Source: Tomocerus qinae (taxonomy: Eukaryota > Arthropoda > Collembola > Entomobryomorpha > Tomoceridae). From it: a stretch of DNA of 64,000 nt. Below the pieces are notes generated by a model. The model worked only from the letters and a program-made list of their open reading frames with translations. It made no database searches and was not told the DNA's origin. Positions 37,180 to 49,340 of the stretch are shown in pieces. A program made the position numbers and the translations under genes. Numbering within the stretch: the first letter of the stretch is position 1; each line of letters starts with the position of its first letter. Location: assembly GCA_020055645.1 (NCBI GenBank), contig CM034546.1, positions 77,066,001-77,130,000 on the forward strand. The letters are read 5' to 3'.

Positions 37180-38225
37180 GCATATAGAATAGAATAGAAT
37201 TTATTCATAGCAAATTCCTTTTTTCGAAAGGCAATTGTCTTGCTACAAAGAGGTCAAATATTGGTTCATATTAATTACTGATTAACATTATTAGATAATT
37301 TAGTTAACATTACAGTTTATAAGAGGTCTCTTAAATATATTATTAATAGTTATTTGAATTGCATAATGACTTAATGGGAACTTTTTTGACTGAGACTGAA
37401 GTCCCACTTCTAATTGGCTTATTCGAAAAATGTTGAATTAATGCATGTAAAAGTTGATATTTCGGCTATTTCCGTGCCTATTTGACGGATTTTGGTGCCT
37501 CACTAAATGCCTGCATATTTTGGAATTTTCCGTGTCAGCTTTTCCGGGCTTTAGAAATATTCCTTACAGAAACGACTTTTGGGGCTATAATGTTTTATTT
37601 CATTTTGATCGCGGTATTGTGTATGACAGGTAAACATTTATGAGAGGAACAAATTTTCAATAGGTCAATGGTAATGTTGGTAATGCAAATTCTTTACCCG
37701 CCCACTTGCCATCTATCCCCTACATATTATGCAACACATCAACTAAATCAAAAGTTGAACTCTTGTTGGAGCCTATAAATGCAATTTACCAACATGCACC
37801 AAATAAATTGCAACCTAATAATTATTGCCTATAGTGCAATGAGAAAATAGTTGAAATTTTAGTAATTGCAGCACAGCTAAGCTGAAGAAAGAGTTATACT
37901 TTGAAGCACAAACCCAGCTTTCATAAGTCAAGAAAAGGTCGAGGACATAAATTACACTAAATCTTAAAACTATCATTAAAGGAGGTAAAATTAAAACAGA
38001 TACTAATTTAAGGAGTGAAACCGATATTTATTGTAGGTTTGACAATTATTACAAGTTTTTACAATAGTAGCAGAAGAGAAACAGTAGTCTTTTAATTAAA
38101 TTCTAGTTTTAGATTTTTAATTTTAGGCGAAATCTAACTGTGTACATTGAAACTGAAGTGCATTGATGCTGTATTAATCATAAGGGACTGATGTCCTATA
38201 TAAGTGTAAACATTTGGAATACCAT
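37180..38225. other. Spacer; possible retroposon tail at its start
   Basis: Starts with AGAATAGAATAGAATTTATT, the sort of short direct repeat often seen at the 3' end of non-LTR elements; I cannot see coding sequence for one. The rest is AT-rich with no recognised gene. Confidence 0.35.
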
Positions 38226-39083
38226 TTCGTCCCTTAAGGATGCAAAAGACCAAAGACCTTAATCCATTTGTTCCTGTCGATGTAATAGTAATCACCGCAC
38301 AAACTAACACAAATGCTATATAAAATAGCTACTGTTTTGAAACAGCAAAAAAGTATAGATCATTATAACTAATTATACATTCATTATCTAAGCAAATAAG
38401 TGATTTATTAAAAATTAAAAATCCGTAGGTTGTAAGGCTACAGGTGACAGTTGGTTAAATAGAGAGAGAGAGTTACACATATAAAGAGAGCAAGAAAGAT
38501 ACAAATATGAAAAGAAAAACAAATTTGCACATAGATTTGCAACTCAACAGAGAAGTACGCTTTCCCTCCGTCTGGCAGTCACACACAGTAATAGTGTTGA
38601 AAAGTTTCCTACTGACACCCTGTCAATGGCGGTGCACACCGAGGTTTTCTAAATCTGCACGATAAATTAAATAACAAGGGGCCGATCAAAACGGGCTAAG
38701 TAGGTCTTCCCTTAAGAACGTGTTTATGGTGCACTGAGGGAATGGATCCAGAATTAACTGCTTTGTATAACTTCTCGGTACCTATATTTATTCTTACATC
38801 GACTTGCAAAATTACATGAATTTTCACAAATACATTGGATGTTGACTAAGCGTGATGACAAATGTAAGTAGTGGTGAAATGTCGTTTCACCAATCAATCA
38901 AAGTGTATACATAATTCACTGGTATATGTATAAAAATGGAAATGGTAATCGACTGAGTGGGGATCATTTCTACTCAAACTTCTGGGACTTTCTCAACTAC
39001 CCACACATTACAATATAACCATATCGATACATATTATACTACTTACACAGTTTTGGTACAGCACATCACTGCCCCGTCATATT

Positions 39084-39869
39084 ATCGTCCTTTAAGAAAC
39101 GGAAAAGCCAAAATCCATTTTTGTATGGTGTACAAATACCCTTGTAATGCTAGTGCATTAGCAATGCCCGTAATTATAGAACTATGAATTATGGGTAGAT
39201 ACAAGGTTAGATTCCGTTTCGTCTCAACTCTAAGGATGCGTGCGAATATTCTAAAGGCTAAGAATATTTATAATAGATTAGATAATATGTAATATTATGT
39301 TATAAATATGTTACGATACGAATTAGTGAGATGTTGACCAAGCGGATTAGACTGAAAGCCCACGTAAGGAAGATTTATTACAACACGATCAACTTAGAAG
39401 AATACTCAATAGTTAGAACGAATAGACAGTGTAATGTAGTGTGGTAACAACAGGAACAACTCTTGTTCTCCAGAACAGGTTAGGTAGATCCAATCCAAAG
39501 GAGTCCTCGGGAACGACTGAGCTTTGCTGGTGCGAAGTGAAGTCTCCAAGTCCTGAGATGAGTTGTAGAATGTGGGTTGGGTGGAGTGTAGTAGGGAACG
39601 GGGCATGTAGGGGGATAATGCCACGTTAGAGCCTATATCCATTTTTGTATGGTGTACGAATAAGCCTATATCCATTTTTGTATGGTGTACGAATAAGCCT
39701 ATATCCATTTTTGTATAGTGTACGAATAAGCCTATATCCATTTTTAGTTTGGTGCATAAAATAGCGTAACTCCACTAACAAGCATAATATTATTATGGAT
39801 ATATATAGCTTTTTCCGCCACCAAACAAAAAATGGATATTGACTTTTTCGTTCCTTAAAGGACAACATG
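39084..39869. mobile_element. MITE-family element with internal tandem repeats
   Basis: Ends TCGTCCTTTAAGAAACGGAA and TCGTTCCTTAAAGGAC correspond to the 32.54 kb element. Inside, 39630-39740 has three tandem units of about 33 bp built on GCCTATATCCATTTTTGTAT plus GGTGTACGAATAA, and the right part repeats AAAAAATGGATATTGACTTT. The middle 400 bp may be a separate insertion. Open frames here are repeat artefacts. Confidence 0.55.
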
Positions 39870-40074
39870 GTTAGACAAAGCTACAAACACATTTCTTTTA
39901 TGAACGTACTTATCTAAATTGCTTTCTCCCCTCCTTCCCCTCTCAAGTCACAAAACAAAGTTACTAGGTATTTTCATCTTCAATATTTCTATCAATACCT
40001 ATATATTTATGATAATACACATTCTACTTTATGTTATATCGCCTGCTGAACATTAAACAAAGTAACAAGCCAAA

Positions 40075-40235
40075 TTATCATGGCTGCGACAATGTAACAA
40101 ACCATTTCGCCATATGACTGTGAAAATGTAACAAACCATTTTATCATGACTGCGACAATGTAGCAAAACCCCGGATACAATGGTTTGTTACATTGTCGCG
40201 ACCATGATAAAATGGTTTGCCATGTTGTTATATTA
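40075..40235. repeat. Palindromic repeat cluster
   Basis: GCGACAATGTAACAAACCATTT-type units occur three times directly (about 40080-40165) and then inverted (about 40184-40220, AATGGTTTGTTACATTGTCG). Arms of about 35 bp could form a hairpin around GCAAAACCCCGGATACAATG. Probably a decayed MITE. Confidence 0.55.
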
Positions 40236-40356
40236 AGGAGACGGTATATAGTACATAGACAATTTACTACTCACATCTTTAAATCAACAACGGGGTCGAA
40301 AATGAAATATGACGTCACAATTTCAATTGCCCATATCTTGTGAGTTGATCCTGATT

Positions 40357-41787
40357 TTAAGGCGAAGGAAATGTTACAAGTAAAGTGACGATGAAAGAGA
40401 GGATGGCTTCGTACGTGTCAAAGAGGTGTTTATGTTTGATAACCTTTAACGGGCCGTATCGAATTCCATATGGCTTCATTGCAAGAAATTTTAAACGGTC
40501 TAATTTTCTATTTCCAAATGTTGACCGCATATCCTCCAGAATTTTGGATAACATATCCCAGCAAATCGCAGGACCCAGTAGTGAGATTGTCAGGTAACAA
40601 GTGGCAGCTAAACTAAAAAAGCTGAACATCAAAACTTCTAATAATTTTCCTTTGAAAATTCTCAAGGATGCGAATAGGCACAAAATTACAGCTCCTGAGA
40701 GTGCAGATGAGACAGTTGGCATTAAGGCCGCCATACAACTCTCGTTGTAAAGGATGTTCAGTACACGCAGTTGTTGGAATGCTCTAATTTTTATTTCCAT
40801 CTTGCTCTCCGTAGTGCAACATAAAACATTTGAAGTTGAGTAAAAAAATTCAAATTGAATGGTTCAAGTAAGGCCAATTGCATCATGGCGCAATTATTAC
40901 AATGTTCAACCTGTCTTACTTCAACCGATTAAATTGGATAACTATATTTAGATTTACCTCAATTTGTTCAGCATTGCGAAATTTCTGGCATAGTACACCA
41001 AAGTGTAGACGAAAAAGAAAATGTACGCCAACTCGCCGGCAAAGAACAAAAAGTCCTCAATCATGAAAAGCGCTACAATTAGAAAAATATTTCCATTTCT
41101 TCCAGGAAATATGAAATCGGCAATAAAATGATTTCCGGGACAGAAGAAATTCGTGAAGAAACAGAATGCTATTGCTACAATCAAATATGACGGCATCAAC
41201 CATTTCCAAATGTAGGTCTCCAAATTCACATTGTCTTGTCTCTGATGTCCGCCCATAATTTCTCTTTCTTCTAATCAAACAACACCATGTAAAAGAATTT
41301 AAATTTATACAGGTGGCAAATGTTTTACTTTTTAACTTGGATAAATTCAAAATAAACATTAAATAGGCGTAAATTTTGGTTATTGTACATTTTAATTGTT
41401 TTACTTACTATTGAATATGTTTTTGAAATCCATTTGATTTAAAAATGTCACTATGCGCCCTCCATTTAATCTAAAATTGAACAATACTACACTCATGAGT
41501 ATATGTCCAGCGGAAAGGATACAAGGAAATGCCAACTGAGCCGCATTGTGATGTGGGTTTCTCAATTCTGATATCAACTGAAATATGTGATAAACCGTCA
41601 GCAACTGATGACATTTTCCAACAAGTTTATTCACTAAAATATGTTTTTGAGATAAAGTATTGACAAATTGTTCCTCCACCGTACTCCAAACAAACGGAAA
41701 TGCTCCACAGTTGGCTAAAAGGTTTACCCAAAATTTTGGACTTCTTACTTTGTCTCGAACTTTTTTTATGATGGCTTTCCAATTCAT
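40357..41787 (-). CDS. Gene M: I-type receptor-like gene with a mutated exon 3 acceptor
   Basis: Exons on the minus strand: 41787-41409, 41270-40958, then exon 3 ending at 40357. All three frames are open. At the family acceptor the sequence is GTTGCAC|TACGG instead of GTTGCAG|TACGG, so the AG is lost. An AG 9 nt downstream (GGAGAG|C) keeps the frame and would start exon 3 at 40804, giving 379 aa with three residues missing just before segment 5. The gene is therefore either still functional through this site or a very young pseudogene. Blocks: KFWVNLLANCGAFPFVWS, CPGNHFIADFIFPGRNGN, LLGPAICWDMLSKIL and TYEAILSFIVTLLVTFP. Confidence 0.68.
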
Positions 41788-42207
41788 TTTTGTTTACCAA
41801 TACCTTAAATATATATTATGCTTTATATAGATACAAGAATGATCTTTAAAAGTTACAGCCAACTCCGATATCTACAGACTTTTGACTTAGACTTTACCTT
41901 TTGTTCGTATGGTAGATCCGCTGGTTGAATGTCAATGTAATTGATCGTCATTTATGCTAACCTATTTTAAACCTAAGATAGATATGCCTAGTGTCTACCA
42001 ATACTTACTCAAGTTGTTTAGTTCCTTGTAATATTACAGAAAATAGAACTTTAATTGTGAAATTGGTTGAAATACTTTAATGATGGTGAATCCGTTTATT
42101 TTCAATTATTACCTTTATTACCTTCATGGAAGCCAAACTAACCGATTTTCTTAAAATGAAAACAAGTGCTAGGCTCTTCTGTATTTACTTCACATTATAT
42201 TACAAGA
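41788..42207. repeat. Upstream spacer of gene M (I-type unit)
   Basis: Same order of spacer blocks as upstream of genes I, K and P, including CTTTAAAAGTTACAGCCAAC near 41850 and TGAAATTGGTTGAAATACTT near 42060. Confidence 0.65.
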
Positions 42208-42458
42208 TCTTTACTACTACATAAACGTAAAGCGGGGAATGCGCATGGAATTCTGTTGACTTTATGTCTATATCGTATGTCCGTATCGTTTTGTAATGGT
42301 AAGTTGTAGGGATGTCCGTATCGTTTTGTATTCACTAGACTACCTGGACTGATTTTGCTTTACATTTCTACCGAATCGTCAAAGGTCTTTGATGAAATTC
42401 CTATGCTTTATTTACTTATTTCAACATTTTTCTAGCACACTGCTAGGTCTTCAGCTAG
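42208..42458 (+). mobile_element. Non-autonomous Helitron-like element
   Basis: Starts TCTTTACTACTACATAAACG after an A and ends in a hairpin CTAGCACACTGCTAG followed by GTCTTCAGCTAG and a T. TC at the 5' end, a subterminal hairpin, CTAG at the 3' end and insertion between A and T are Helitron features. Paralogous spacers at 30.0 and 36.56 kb have ATTACAGGATTTGCTATAAT-like sequence without the insert, matching ATTACAAGA|TTTGTCATAA here. 251 bp, no coding. Confidence 0.72.
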
Positions 42459-43345
42459 TTTGTCATAAATGTGTACAAACAAAGTAAAATAATAATTACG
42501 TGTTTCAGTGCTTCATAACTCTTACCTACATTTTAAATAGTATTTTGGCAAAAGAAAATTATATTCACTACATTTACATTGAAGATAATAGAGAGGTAAT
42601 GATAAAGTACAGCGACACCACTTAGGTATGTTGGTCTCCACTACAGTACACAGCACCAGCTTTCCACAGCCTACATATCTCCATGTATCACAATGCTCTT
42701 CCTACGTATATAATGTATATAATATGAATGTCTTCACAAACCTAATCCGTATAATGGTCACTAACGTTAAACGTTTCAATCGAGAAGCGAAAGGTGAGTC
42801 CAAAAATTCCTCAAACCAAAAGGCGGAATATTTAGGGACATTATATAATTATTAATTTCGATTTCCAACTATCACATCAGAATTTACTGATACCCCCGGG
42901 TAATTTATTATGAAATGGTAGTTGCCTAGTCGCTTTAGAATCTCAATAGTTATATTTCCACATCAAGAATTGTTATATAACCTGACCAATTTCCCATAAT
43001 TTTTACAGACCAATTTTACCAACAAAATTAGTAAAAATTTATTTATTTTTTAAATTTCGATACAGGGCGTTTTAAAAATTTTTGAAAAATAACATTAATA
43101 ACTTTTATAACAATTTTTCAAAATTTTGCATTAGAACTATTGTTAAACAATTTTTAAGAGTTAGGATTTAGATAATAATTGAAAAGGGCTTTGGGCGGTT
43201 CACTAAGCTAATATAAGTTAGTTAGGTGCATTTAATATGGCTTGTAAATATGGCATGCACGATTTGCATTACAGCTAACTAAAATCTAGTTTTGTGAATA
43301 ATTTTCAGATAGGAATTCAAAAATTGTGAGATTTTTGTCCTGATT
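42459..43345. repeat. Spacer between genes M and N, shared with 61.2-62.1 kb
   Basis: CTCCATGTATCACAATGCTC, AATCTCAATAGTTATATTTC and later blocks occur in the same order upstream of 62.1 kb. No gene recognised; a 75-codon plus-strand frame at 42628 has no support. Confidence 0.65.
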
Positions 43346-44684
43346 TTATGTCGAAGGAAATGTTGCAAGTAGAGTGACGATGAATGAGAGGATGGCTTCG
43401 TATGTATCGAATAAATGCTTGTGTTTGATAACCTTTAACACACCGTAACGAATTCCATAAGGTTTCATTGCAAGAAGATTTAGACGGTTAATTTTTCCGT
43501 CTCCGAATGCTGACTGCATATCTAGTAGAATTTTGGACGACTTATCCCAGCAAATAGCAGAGCCCAGTATGAACATTGTCAGGTAAAAACTGCAAACCCC
43601 ACCAAATAAACTGAACATCAAAACTTCGAATAATTTTCCTTTGAAAATTCTCAAGGATGCAAATATGCACACCGTTAGACAGACAGAGACCACAAATGTG
43701 AAAGTTGGTAATACGATGGACGAGCAGCTGTTGTTGTAATGGATGTTCAAAACATGCAGTTTTTGAAATGCTGCAATTTTCACTTTCATCATGTTCTCCG
43801 TACTGCAACATAAAGACATTTACAGTCAAGAAATTCAGAGTCGGTTGGAGTACGTTAGAGAGTTACCTCAATTTATTCAGCATTGCGAAATTCCTGGAGT
43901 TGTATACTAAAATGTAGACGAAAATAAAACTATGTGCCAATCCTCCCACGATAAACAGAAAATCGGTAATCATAAAAAACGCTACAATTAAAAAAACATT
44001 TCCAGTTCTTCCAGGGAAAATGAAATCGACAATAAAATGATTTCCCGGACAGAGGAGATTCGTGATGAAACAGAATATTATCACCAGAACCAAATATGAT
44101 GGTATCATCCATTTCCAAATATAGGTCTCCAACTTCACATTGTGGTCCAGGTGTTTCGCAATATTTTCTGTTTCTTCTACTCAAACAATGGATTAAAATT
44201 TACATTAAATAAATGGCAAATATTGTCTAATTTTTATTTTTGATGATTCCTATATAATTAATTAACCATAAATAAAAGCATTGTCAGCGTATTTTTTTTA
44301 TTTACCATTGAATATATTTTTGAAATCCAACTGATTTAAAACTCGCAACATACGTTCTCCATTTGTTCTAAAATTGAACAATACCACACTGATCATTATG
44401 TGTGTAACAGAAAAAATGCAGAGAAAGAATAATTGGGAAGCATTTTGGGTTGGACGTCTGAATTCTGATATTAACTGTATGACCAGATAAAACGTCTGTA
44501 ATTGATGATATGTCTCAACAATTTGGTTCTTCAAAATATGTTTTCGAGATGTTGTTGTGATAAATTTCTCTTTGGATGTACTCCAAACGAATGGAATTGC
44601 TCCACAATTGGCTAAAACGTCTATCCAAAATTTTGGCTGCGTAAATGTCTGACGACATTTTGTAATGTTGGCCTTCAATTTCAT
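43346..44684 (-). CDS. Gene N: seven-transmembrane chemoreceptor-like protein, 3 exons
   Basis: Exons on the minus strand: 44684-44306, 44176-43867, 43802-43346; predicted 381 aa (an in-frame ATG at 44699 would add five residues). Blocks: PKFWIDVLANCGAIPFVWS, sequon NAS between segments 1 and 2, CPGNHFIVDFIFPGRTGN, ILGSAICWDKSSKIL and TYEAILSFIVTLLATFP. Exon 3 begins like gene Q (NIHYNNSCSSIVLPTF, unusual for the family), but its last about 35 codons (YGVLKVIKHKHLFDTYEAIL) match the I-type genes, suggesting gene conversion. Intron 2 is only 64 bp. Confidence 0.8.
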
Positions 44685-44699
44685 TATTCGGTTACCCAT

Positions 44700-45589
44700 A
44701 TTCTAGAAGAAATGGTCCTTATAGGAAGCCGTCAAATGTAATGTCTGTTGGCTTTTGCATTTTCTGGCAGTTGGTTGAATATATATAGACTCTAACCAAT
44801 TTTAAATCCATTTGTAGCAAAATGTCTGAATATCTAATATGGAAAACTGTTTACGTACTATTATTATGGCTATTTTTCAGAAATGTGTCTTTAATTATGA
44901 AATTAATGGTAATTTGAATGTGACTTCGTTTACTTTCAATTATTTCAATCGGGAAGTGAATTATAAAAGATTTCCTAAATATGATTACAAGTTTCTTCCT
45001 AGTATTCAAATTATAGTCGAAAGTTATAGTTTAAAAAGTTATTTGCATGTTGCTGTAATTTTAATAATATTTCAAGAAAGCGTATTGACATATTGTGTCC
45101 ATTAAACGCGAGGTGCCCTTAATGGCAAAAATATGAAAACACACATACCTATACGCAAGCCTTTCCACATGTACAAAATGTACATGTGCACGCTTGACAA
45201 TATGTACCACTGCTAATGTATTATCTGGGTGAAAATGAGTATAGGACTTCAAAAATTGTGACTTGGTCCCAATCAAGTAGAATAGGTTAACTATAGATTT
45301 ATTAAAATAGATTAACAGTAGATTAACAGAATATATTAACACTAGATTAATAGAATAGATTAATAGTAGATTAATGGAGTAGATTAACAGTAGATTAATA
45401 GATTAACAAATGGATTAACCTATTATATTGACCATTTTTCAGCGAAAAGTCTGAATATCTATATTTATTTAAAAATCCAAGGGGTGAGTAATATGACATT
45501 TTAACATTATTATAAAATTTGTTTAGTTAAAGGTATTCTCTTTATTTTCAATTATTTAAATCAGGAAGTAAATTATAAACGTAATCCTA
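44700..45589. other. Spacer upstream of gene N
   Basis: Holds N-type upstream spacer motifs near 44870-44990. The plus-strand 88-codon frame here falls within this repeated spacer and is not called a gene. Confidence 0.5.
45285..45420. repeat. Degenerate tandem repeat of TAGATTAAYAG units
   Basis: About ten imperfect units such as TAGATTAACAG and TAGATTAATAG run in direct orientation. Simple low-complexity tract. Confidence 0.65.
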
Positions 45590-45695
45590 AATACAATTGG
45601 CTAAAACGTCTACCCAAAATTTTGGTCAGGTTTCTTATTATCTGTCGAAATTTTGGTATGATGGCCTTCAAATTAATAATTGGTTTACCCATGGT
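45590..45695 (-). pseudogene. Relic of an exon 1 of the array family
   Basis: TTGGCTAAAACGTCTACCCA and AAATTTTGGTCAGG match the PKFWxDVLAN start of genes N and O, and TGGCCTTCAAATTAAT matches their first codons with the ATG changed to ATT. Nothing of exons 2-3 follows. A similar relic ends the window at 63.87-64.0 kb. Confidence 0.7.
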
Positions 45696-46621
45696 TTAAA
45701 TAGATTTAAGAATAATTAATAATTCTTTTCCAACCCATTCTCATCTAAAAGTCACCCATTCAAAATTGATTATGCCATATACTTATATACTATGGTCATT
45801 TTGCATAAAGCAGGTTTGTGGATCATGAAATTGGTTTAACGAACAAGACTTCCTTTAGTTTCAATTATATTTAAACTACATAGAGTCCATTATAAACGAT
45901 TTCCTAAACCTAATAACAAGTTTTTTCTAGTATTTGTATTATTACGAGATAAATATAATGGAGAATTTCCACGTAGTGTAAACAGTGCCAAATTTAAATG
46001 CGTGTTTAAGAATTTTCGAAGCCATTTAAGACATTTATTATCATGGCTTTAAAAATAGTAGCTAAAAGTGAACGGAAATGTAAAGCATACTATTTTGATA
46101 CTCACAGAATTACGAAGCATTAAATCTGATATAGGTAGTATTTTTGATATAATCACCTCTCCCAATTATTGAGTTTCAACGCTTATTTGAAGTTTCGTTT
46201 ACATTTCTTCTTATGATCCCTTTACAGAAAATGGCTTTAATAATGAAATTAAGGTAAGACAGTAAATTCCTTTATTTCCAATTCATTCAATCCTATGACG
46301 ACTCAACGATTTTCTACTTTTAATAGCATAATTCTAGCATAATTGTCTTAGATTTGCAGCTATATAGATTTGCCCCTTTCCTGGGTTCACCAGTAATAGT
46401 ATAAGTTGCATACTTAACCAAATACATGAAGTGAAATGTAAATGCACGTTTGAAATTTTTAAGAGGGCATAATTTGAGACACTTAAAATTTATCTTTGTG
46501 GCTTTAACAAAACCTTTATAGAACATGTGTATAATTTTGCTGCATTACTATACTACCAATGCATTTGCTCTGTTTGAAATATTACATCCACATCTTCAAA
46601 ACTTGTATGTAGGTTTCGATT
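45696..46621. other. Spacer with repeated upstream motifs
   Basis: N-type upstream spacer motifs occur at about 45830-45920 and 46220-46330 without an accompanying gene, probably left over from deleted copies. Confidence 0.5.
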
Positions 46622-47988
46622 TTAAGTCAAGGGAAACATGACAAGTAGAGTGACGGTGAACGAGAGGATGGCTTCGTATGTATCGAATAGATGTTTGTGC
46701 TTGATAGCCCTTAAAACTCCGTAACGAGTTCCATAAGGTTTCATTGCAAGTAGATTTAGACGGGTCAGTTTTCCAATTACGACTGTCGAACGCATATCTT
46801 GCAGAATTTTGGACGACTTTTCCCAGCAAATGGCAGAACCCAGTAATATCATTGTCAGGTAAAATGTACAGGCCAAACCAAATAAACGGAACATTAAAAC
46901 ATCTAATAATTTTCCTTCGAAAAGTCTTAGGGACGAAAATATGGACAACGTTATACAGACCGAGGTCACGAACGTGAAAGTTGGCATTAGTAACGAAACA
47001 CAACTGTCGTTGTAAAGGATGTTCAGAACATGCAGTTTTTGATATGTTGCAATTTTTATTTTCATCTTGCTTTCCTTACTGCAACATTCAACATTCATAA
47101 TTGTAAATTCAATCGATAAAATTCAGAATGATTTAAATTACTTTAGAGATTTACCTCAATTTGTTTAGCATTGCTAAATTTCTGGAATTGTAAACTGCAG
47201 CGTAGATGACAAAGAAAATAAATGATAACGCGCCAACCGTTTGCAGAACGTCGTCAATTATGAAAACAGCTGATATTGCAATAATATTTCTATTTCTTCT
47301 GGTGAAAATGTAATCGGCAAAGAAATGATTTCCAGGGTAGAAGAGATTTGTGGTGAAGGTGAATATTAACACCTGGATCAAATATGATGGCATCATCCAT
47401 TTCCAAATATATGTCTCCAACTTCACATTATGTTCCAGGCTTTCCCCAATATTTTCTGTTTTTTCTACTCAAACAATAGATTAAAAATTAAAGGTCAAAT
47501 ATTATATAATTTTAGTTTTGATGATCTGCATAAAAGTTGACCTTAAATAACCATAAATTAAAACATTGTCAGCGTATTATTATCTCAAAGGCCTATTTAT
47601 TTTCTTTACCATTGAATATATTTTTGAAATCCAATTGATTTAAAACTCGCACCATACGTTCTCCGTTTGTAATAAAATTGAACAATACCACACTCAACAT
47701 TATGTGTGTAACAGAAAAAATGCAGAGAAAGAATAATTGAGATGCATTTTGGCTTGGATGTCGGAATTCTGATATTAACTGCATGATCACATAAAACGTT
47801 TGCAATTCGTGGTATGCCCCAACAATTTTGGTCGCCAGAATATGCTTTTGTGATGTTTGGCTGATAAATTTCTTTTTAGATGTACTCCAAACAAATGGAA
47901 TTGCCCCACAACTGGTTGAAACGTCAACCCAAAATTTTGGTCGGGTAACTGTCTGACGGATTTTAGCTATTCTGGCCTTCAAATTCAT
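46622..47988 (-). CDS. Gene O: seven-transmembrane chemoreceptor-like protein, 3 exons
   Basis: Exons on the minus strand: 47988-47610, 47464-47155, 47078-46622; predicted 381 aa (in-frame ATG at 48000 is an alternative). Blocks: PKFWVDVSTSCGAIPFVWS, sequon NAS after segment 1, IWKWMMPSYL and TYEAILSFTVTLLVMFP. The central block is changed to YPGNHFFADYIFTRRNRN, losing both the cysteine and the PGRTGN turn, so segment 3-4 architecture may differ. LLGSAICWEKSSKIL is kept. Splice sites are canonical and no frameshift is seen. Confidence 0.78.
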
Positions 47989-48000
47989 TTTTGGCCACAT

Positions 48001-49120
48001 TATTAAATAAAAAGAATAATGACAACTTCCCTTGAGATTTTTACCAACCTAATGTCTACCAACTTCTCTACGCTTTGCTTCTGGTAAAGGTTAGTTGAAT
48101 ACCGATGAATTGACCATTTTTATACTATCACATTACCAACGAAATTTCGGACTACCAACACTTATTTAAAGTAGTTTACATAGAGTTGGGTTTTATTATC
48201 ACAAAAAAAGCTGTTGTCTACTTTATTTAATGGATTTAATGAAAGGTAATCCTTTTTTTCAATTATTTCACTTACAATCAGGAAATGGATTCTTATTTTC
48301 TTAACATGACAACCATATACTTTGAGTTTTGTTGTAACTGAACTTGTCTTTAATTACACTATTATTTATTACTTACTGCACAGGTCTACACTGTTTTACA
48401 CTTTTAATAATTTGATGTTATTAAATGGTAGAAAGCAATCTTATTAAAATACATATAGTAACAAAGCACAAAATATTACTGCGTGTTCGACAGTGCAAAG
48501 CCACTCAATCCACTTTTCGTTGAGTACATGAAAAATATTTTAATGGTATGTTACATTGCAATATTAAGCAGACGATATTTGTGTAAGAATTCTCCGTTGT
48601 CTTGAACAAGGGCGTATTTAGAGGTGGTGCTAGGGTGATTAAGCACCCCCTAAATGTTTTGAAAACACTAGATACTTATTATCGTAGAAATATTTACTTT
48701 CAAATTGCGCGAAACATATTTTTATTTTAGATATCAATTATCAATTGCATTTATCTTATTTTCGAGAATTTTCGAATCTGCTGGCAGATATAAAGCACAT
48801 ATTTTGAGTCCCCTAAATCTCGAGATGAAGGGATTTTAATAAGATTAAAAATCTTAAAATGTTTCGCTTATTTTTGGAAGTATACTTTGGTGTTCACCCT
48901 AGGGGCAAGACTTTGCCTGTGACAAATTGATCGGATTATCATTTGCAAATCTCAATATAGGAATGTTGGTATTAAGGAAACAATCATTGCATTGCAAAAA
49001 TCTTAACAGAAATCAGAAATTTGTAAATTTTAAAAGTACTAAATCTTTAGTTCCAACACCAATGCAAAGTCACATATCGATTTTTATAAATATAAATAAT
49101 TACCAAAAGATTCGACATAA
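48001..49120. other. Spacer upstream of gene O
   Basis: Includes one N-type spacer motif near 48200-48300. No gene recognised. Confidence 0.5.
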
Positions 49121-49340
49121 TTTAAATAAATGCGAAATAATTCCAATAAATGCGAAATAATTCAAATAAATGCGAAATAATTCAAATAAATGCGAAATAA
49201 TTCAAATAAATGCGAAATAATTCAAATAAATGCGAAATAATTCAAATAAATGCGAAATGATTCAAATAAATGCGAAATAATTCAAATTAATGCGAAATAA
49301 TTCAAATAAATGCGAAATAATTCAAATAAATGCGAAAAAA
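49121..49340. repeat. 20-bp minisatellite, 11 units
   Basis: Eleven consecutive units of TTCAAATAAATGCGAAATAA; the central units are nearly identical and the outer ones carry one to several changes. Strict 20-bp spacing is about two helical turns. Confidence 0.9.

Noticed and set aside
39406..39868. Frames encoding repeated MDIGLFVHHTK / NGYRLIRTPYK peptides
   Set aside because: Translation of tandem repeats inside the MITE-family element.
44839..45105. 88-codon plus-strand frame upstream of gene N
   Set aside because: It falls in spacer sequence repeated elsewhere with the frame broken, so it is not under coding constraint.
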